A DNA stretch of 44,991 nucleotides, taken from positions 1 to 44,991 of the forward strand of contig AJFK01000707.1 in the NCBI GenBank assembly GCA_000467715.1. The letters are read 5' to 3'. Shown here piece after piece: positions 40,396 through 44,991 of this stretch (its first letter is position 1; each line of letters begins with the position of its first letter). This DNA is from Hysterium pulicare CBS 123377 (lineage: Eukaryota; Ascomycota; Dothideomycetes; Hysteriales; Hysteriaceae). Position numbers and translations under genes: made by a program. The notes below the pieces were generated by a model. That model did no database searches. It was given only the letters and a program-made list of their open reading frames with translations, and was not told where the DNA came from.

Positions 40396-41644
40396 TCAAA
40401 TGTCTTGTTCGAATAGCAAACTCACTAATCCACAATACGGACATTGAAGTTGACATGCTCCAAACGGTGATGGACTCTTTATATAAGGGTTTCCTTCGAC
40501 TATTTCACACAGTCTTAGTGCCGATTTTTTCATTATCATTTGTCCCTTTTCCGTAGAGTTCGATCTCAAGTCCACGAATTCTTTATGTTCCTTGAAGCTC
40601 CAGGCCACAGCATGACCCAACGTTCGTCGCTCTATAGGAACCCAGAATTTCTTTGTAATGAAGATTCGGAAGCTAGAAACTTTTGGTGGCATCATTCCAA
40701 AAAGAGAACTTTTCGGTCTTTGAGGAGACGCACAGAAATCTGAAGGCGTCCTGTTCCATGCGTTCCGGTGGTTCTAGACGTGGCCTCGTATATATAGTTT
40801 CAGACAACTGAAGGAACGGTTCTATCCGCTCCCGGCGTCCTACTTTGATCATATCAACGATCCGTTCGACGAGCCCGGACACAGTTGTACCTCTATTCGA
40901 CGAACCGTCAGTCGTTCTAGAGTACTTCGCGTTATCACAGCAGATCGTGTTGACGATAGGATCTCTTTTGATTGAGAAGCTGACTTGATCAATAGCATCC
41001 TGCAATTCCACGTCAGTTGAAGCCTTGAGTGAGTATTCTAGCTCGGAAAGGTCTTTGATGTATGGCTTGTTTTTGGCCCCGATTATATCGTCCAGAGGGC
41101 AGAAAACAATCGCTTCCTCGAGAACCTTCTCTAACAGATCCTGGAAAACGGCAAGGTAGGAAAGCTCTTTGATGAGCTCCCACTGTGGAGAAATATGGTA
41201 AGATACCCGAATCTGCGCAAGAACCGCTGGACGCATGTATGAGTGTTGCTTGCTGAACTGTCCCCTTTCTCCGGCCCAATTTCTTCTCATAGCATACATC
41301 TCGTCTTCCGTTGTGCGAATAACAGTCGATGATGCCATGGCCCGGAGAACATCTCCTAGGAAGACTCGAAGTTCCTTGTCGGTTTAGAACGACAGGGGGA
41401 GGATGTCGTAATTATCGCGTGTAAGATGCACTCCTCGCAATCGATAGCGTGCGGTGCCGGCGTTGCGAAACAAAGGCTGCTGTAAAAGGATTTCTTCATT
41501 GATTGCGTGAGGAATCCCGACTGGCTTCTGTAGCACCGACAGAGTTGACAACAAAGAGGACAAAGACGAAACAGAAAGCGCTGATGATGACGAGGACGAG
41601 CTTGTGCTTTGAGAGTGTTTGGCGTCGCCCTTGACGTCTGCCAT
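40396..41644 (-). CDS. Unrecognised gene with interrupted long frame
   Basis: An ATG at 41644 opens 86 codons (Ser-rich start, then PHAINEEILLQQPLFRNAGTA) ending in TAA. After that stop the very same frame is open to 40673 and reads as ordinary protein (TDKELRVFLGDVLRAM, ELIKELSYLAVFQDLLEKV, GLVERIVDMIKVGRRERIEPF). A 57-bp phase-0 intron (donor gtgcat at about 41432, branch-like ttctaaac, acceptor acaag) would remove the stop, but its donor is weak. Past 40673 a different frame (40695-40396) continues with protein-like sequence ending in CQLQCPYCGLVSLLF. So this is either one gene with introns I cannot fix, two genes, or a decaying gene. No family was recognised. Confidence 0.45.
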
Positions 41645-42700
41645 GATATAGGTCGAGAGGTCGAGAGGTCGAAATCTACAAAAAAGTGAGCACCGTTACC
41701 GAGATGGAGGTAGTAATAGAACTGATGATTGGGCTGGATGATTGTTACTCAGTTTGTGAAATTGATTTACCTAAGAGATACACGAAGCTGTCCTACAACT
41801 TTATATATGCCTTAGAGCTAATTATACAGAGCTGCAATAGTGTGTAAGTAAGGAGGCGGCGAGGTAGAAAAACGATCTCAAACACACCCGAGGCGATTCG
41901 GCGCTTACACTGTTCCTGTGGTTGACAATACTACTTTTGCGACATGATTAAGAACGATACTCAAGTCCCCGAAAGGCGTTTAATCGAACATTGAAATACT
42001 AGATGTGGCATTGCACAACTTTTGTCTTCGATATTCCATAAAGAGTACTATCTCCATAAAATCAGCCTTAATGTTTATAGCTACACTGACAATCAACTCC
42101 TGGGGCAATTGGCTTCCTTCGATGGCTAGAATGACATGCATATAATAGACTAGAAATACCCCCAAAATTGGCATGTCTATATTGGTTCCATGGTGATGAA
42201 GAAGTCTGCTGAGGACAAGCCTAGCGTCTGAGATTTTGCGAGACGACGAAGACAGCAGATTCAGGCGGTTAAGCGTTCCGACACCAAAAAGTACCAGCTT
42301 GAGTGATGAGCTTTAGGAACGCGTGAGGATTTATGTGTTCAGGCAACCTTCACGAGCCCATTCGGCCTCGAAATAAGTGTTTATTGGAATATGAGTGTTT
42401 AGTTGAAGTAGCTTGTTTCGTAGATACGGTCGAAACGAGCACGAATCAGCGCGTCTGTGGGGCCTATCTCCGCGGTACGATTGGCTATGACCACCTTGGT
42501 ATCGACCACGGAATGACATCGGCCGTTGGCAAAAGCAATTCGGCCTTTCAATATGTATTCACCAGAAGCACTGCCAAAGCCTATTTAGGCTTGCCACCAT
42601 AGTCTCACCATCGATTGTTCTCCTCCATCTCCACACTCTCTTAAACTTGTCGCCGTAGGGTCTGTCATCCAGTGAAACGAAACAGAACAGTAAATCAACC
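41645..42700. promoter_or_regulatory. Divergent region upstream of the CDF transporter gene
   Basis: About 1.05 kb. It holds short frames on both strands (minus 41980-42174; plus from 42345 to 42602, the last with an ATG and 86 codons but no match). No named regulatory site. The 60 bases before the transporter ATG are A/C-rich (acagaacagtaaatcaacc). Confidence 0.4.
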
Positions 42701-44528
42701 ATGTCAGAGCTCTCCTCCTCCCCCGTAAAACCAAACGTCCACCGCATAGCAAGTCTGAGAAACTTCCTCCCTCTATCCGCCGAAACAATCTCCACAAGAG
42801 GCCAAAATCTCCCTGCTCTGATCCACGCCCATTCTTCTGGCCCCGGCCTACCGCGAAGACCCTCAACGATCCGACATGACCGTAGAAACAGCAGCAATGA
42901 CGACATCGAAACCGGTTGGCATGGACTTACAATGCCTTGGGGAAATGGAGATAAAGAAGATAGAAGGTTAAGCGTTGGAGGCCAGGTTCTTCTGACGCCG
43001 CAGATGCGGAGCCAGAGGTTGATTGGGAATAGCAATCCGAGATATAAGTGGTTGGTTGCGATTTACAAGAGTAACCGTTGACGACGCTAATCCTGGAATG
43101 TAGGGATCAGTATTATAAGACCGATGAAGAATTGAAGAAGTTGAAGAAGCCAATGTACGTTAATTCAGAGTTGGAGGCATGGGAGCTGGTTCAACACTAA
43201 CATTGTGCAGACGACAGTACTACGAGCGCAACAACTACTTGATCCAACAGTACCTCTATATCGACCGTCTATTAGATTCGTCTCTTCCGCACAACTTGAT
43301 CCAGGAATATAGCCAGTCCTCAAATGTGGAGTCAAACGTGGACGTACCTCCAACTATCTCCGAAGAATCGCCCTCCTCAAACCTAGCCTCTCCAGCCCTC
43401 GAAGGCGCGAATGGCCAACTCGATGGATCTCAGAATGGAAGCAAATCATTCCAGAAGGTTAAACGAACGCCGAAAAATCTATACAAAGTCCCAGACGAGC
43501 AGACCCCTTTACTGGAGGCCACTAGCGAGGATTCAGACACCCCTCAGACAGTCATGCCAGACTTCATGCCGGAAGAAGAAGCCGATAGTAGTTCCCCGAT
43601 TGTTACAGTAGCTATATATATCAACCTTGTCGCAAATACCGTACTTCTCATCTTGAAAGTCATCGTAACGGTCCTCACGTCTTCCCTTTCCGTAATAGCA
43701 AGTTTAGTCGACTCTGCTTTGGATTTCCTTAGTACTGCAATTGTATGGACAACCACCCGTATGATATCTCGACAAGATCAATACTCCTATCCAGTTGGTC
43801 GTCGGAGACTGGAACCTATTGGGGTTCTCGTTTTCTCAGTTATTATGATCACCTCGTTCTTCCAAGTTGCGCTCGAAGGTTTCAACCGCCTTACTTCCGG
43901 TGATCACACAATAGTGCAACTATCAATCCCTGCCATTGCCATTATGGCCTCAACCGTCGTTACAAAGTTCCTTTGCTGGCTGTGGTGTCGTTTCATTAAG
44001 AACTCAAGCGTACAGGCTCTAGCCCAGGACGCCATGACGGACGTCGTATTCAACATCTTTAGTATAATATTCCCCTTAAGTAGGTTCTGTCCAGCTCCTC
44101 ACTCAAGACCACTTCGTTAATGTGACTTAGTCGGCTACTACGCCCGCATATGGTGGCTGGACTCCCTCGGCGGCATAATCCTCTCCGTATACGTAATCCT
44201 CAACTGGTCGCGCACCAGCGTAACCCACATCCGCAACTTAACCGGCGCTGCTGCAACAGCTGATGAGCGCAATGTCCTACTATACCTCACCATGCGCTTT
44301 GCTAAAACCGTCAAGCAAATCCAAGGACTGCAGGCTTATCACGCGGGTGATAAGCTAAATGTTGAAGTCGATGTTGTGCTTGATGAGGGGACGAGTTTGA
44401 AGGACAGCCATGATCTGGGGGAAAGCTTGCAGTATGTGCTGGAGTCGGTGCCGTATGTGGATCGTGCATTTGTCCATTTGGATTATTCAGGGTATAATCT
44501 GCCTAGTCATATGCAGCAGCAGGATTAA
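42701..44528 (+). CDS. Cation diffusion facilitator (CDF) metal transporter, Mn-type
   Basis: Four exons (42701-43047, 43104-43154, 43211-44079, 44131-44528) give 554 residues with matching phases. The first ~220 residues are a hydrophilic cytosolic region with a YYKTDEELKKLKKP-IRQYYERNN segment. Six membrane helices follow, starting at IVTVAIYINLVANTVLLILK. TM2 has DSALD and TM5 has DAMTD (Asp near 300/304 and 406/410), the DxxxD pair typical of the Mn (Fe) branch rather than the HxxxD of Zn transporters. PVGRRRLEPIGVL is the signature loop between TM3 and neighbours. The cytosolic C-terminal domain (LNVEVDVVLDEGTSLKDSHDLGE region) is a metal-sensing dimer fold. Likely role: export of Mn2+ from cytosol into an organelle or out of the cell by proton exchange. 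Confidence 0.93.
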
Positions 44529-44991
44529 AGGGTGAGAGCTTGTTGAGAGTTCATTGTTTATTCTTTATAAATATTCAGGTATGTTATAGTTGTAATACTA
44601 AGCAATAATAGTATTGTAAACTAGGAAGCTCATTAGGAGGATGATAAATTCACCATCATAGTCTTGAGCGAAACCCGAATTCTCTATCCAGAGGCAGTCC
44701 GCGGAAATTTAAAAGCGGTCTACAGAGTCTAAATCATCCCCCTTAAGCCGCCAAAGTACCATCAAAGCGCCACCTAAAATCCACACAACCATAACCCAAA
44801 AGTCGACCTTCAATTCCCGACCAAATCATCCATTTCCATCCTCCACCCTTCCAGCGCTGTCTCAATCAGCACCATTTGTGCCCTCGCACCATTTCGAATC
44901 GCCTCTATCTCCACTTCCCCACGTTCCCGAAAAGCCACATAGGATGTTCACGTGCCATTCGAAAACCCCCCCCCCCCCCCCCCCCCCCCCC
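44529..44991. other. 3' flank of the CDF gene ending in a C homopolymer
   Basis: About 460 bp. AT-rich 3' untranslated sequence is followed by C-rich sequence, ending in an unbroken run of C from about 44967 to the last base. The run may be a genuine simple repeat or an assembly or contig-edge artefact. No gene recognised. Confidence 0.6.

Noticed and set aside
42333-42602. Short plus-strand frame just before the CDF gene
   Set aside because: It has an ATG at about 42345 and several Cys but no signal peptide or family match; a minus-strand frame overlaps it. Treated as chance or leader sequence.
1-44991. CRISPR array, secondary-metabolite cluster, mitochondrial insert
   Set aside because: No regularly spaced direct repeats, no PKS/NRPS/terpene enzyme, and no stretch with mitochondrial-type composition or genes was found.

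Overview
The window looks like nuclear DNA of a filamentous ascomycete (Pezizomycotina; probably Leotiomycetes, though that class-level call is inference from remembered homologues). The signs are many short introns (48-113 bp, one of 192 bp) with GT..AG ends, intron-containing fungal tRNA genes, and a core set of ascomycete proteins (Bdp1, Bre1, Rit1, UreF, Spo12-like) beside NLP, HET, DHA1 and CDF family genes. Genes lie on both strands with no operons. Gene models were built by hand from reading-frame continuity, splice signals and phase; none has been checked against RNA.

Left block (0.5-9.6 kb), housekeeping: BDP1 (TFIIIB subunit, minus) is divergent from BRE1 (histone H2B ubiquitin ligase, plus). 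POS5-like mitochondrial NAD(H) kinase (minus) is divergent from a membrane-bound lysophospholipid acyltransferase (plus).

Accessory block (9.6-16.5 kb): a decayed C-terminal remnant of a HET-domain incompatibility gene, a DHA1-type MFS drug exporter, an apparently whole five-exon NPP1/NLP-family secreted protein gene, and a poorly resolved candidate small secreted protein. This is the part most likely tied to host or fungal-fungal interaction.

Central block (16.9-25.4 kb): a NADAR-domain gene runs tail to tail into RIT1. Here RIT1 reads without a break into a DUF6314 domain, giving a 672-residue fusion. A cytosolic-looking GH31 glycosidase, UreF and a Spo12-like mitotic-exit protein follow.

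Right block (26-45 kb): an orphan multi-pass membrane protein, a cysteine-rich single-pass surface protein, and a T5orf172 (GIY-YIG-like) protein. Next come tRNA-Gly(GCC), about 4 kb of gene-poor AT-rich DNA, and tRNA-Ser(GCU) with a 22-nt intron. The block ends with a low-complexity coiled-coil protein, an unrecognised gene whose long frame is interrupted, and a CDF metal transporter with Mn-type DxxxD motifs. The window ends in a pure C run that may be an assembly edge.

No CRISPR array, no intact transposon and no biosynthetic core enzyme was seen. The most interesting candidate is the Rit1-DUF6314 fusion sitting 124 bp from a convergent NADAR gene: a ribosyl-phosphate tRNA-modifying enzyme next to a family that cleaves ribosyl N-glycosidic bonds. 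The functional link is speculation.
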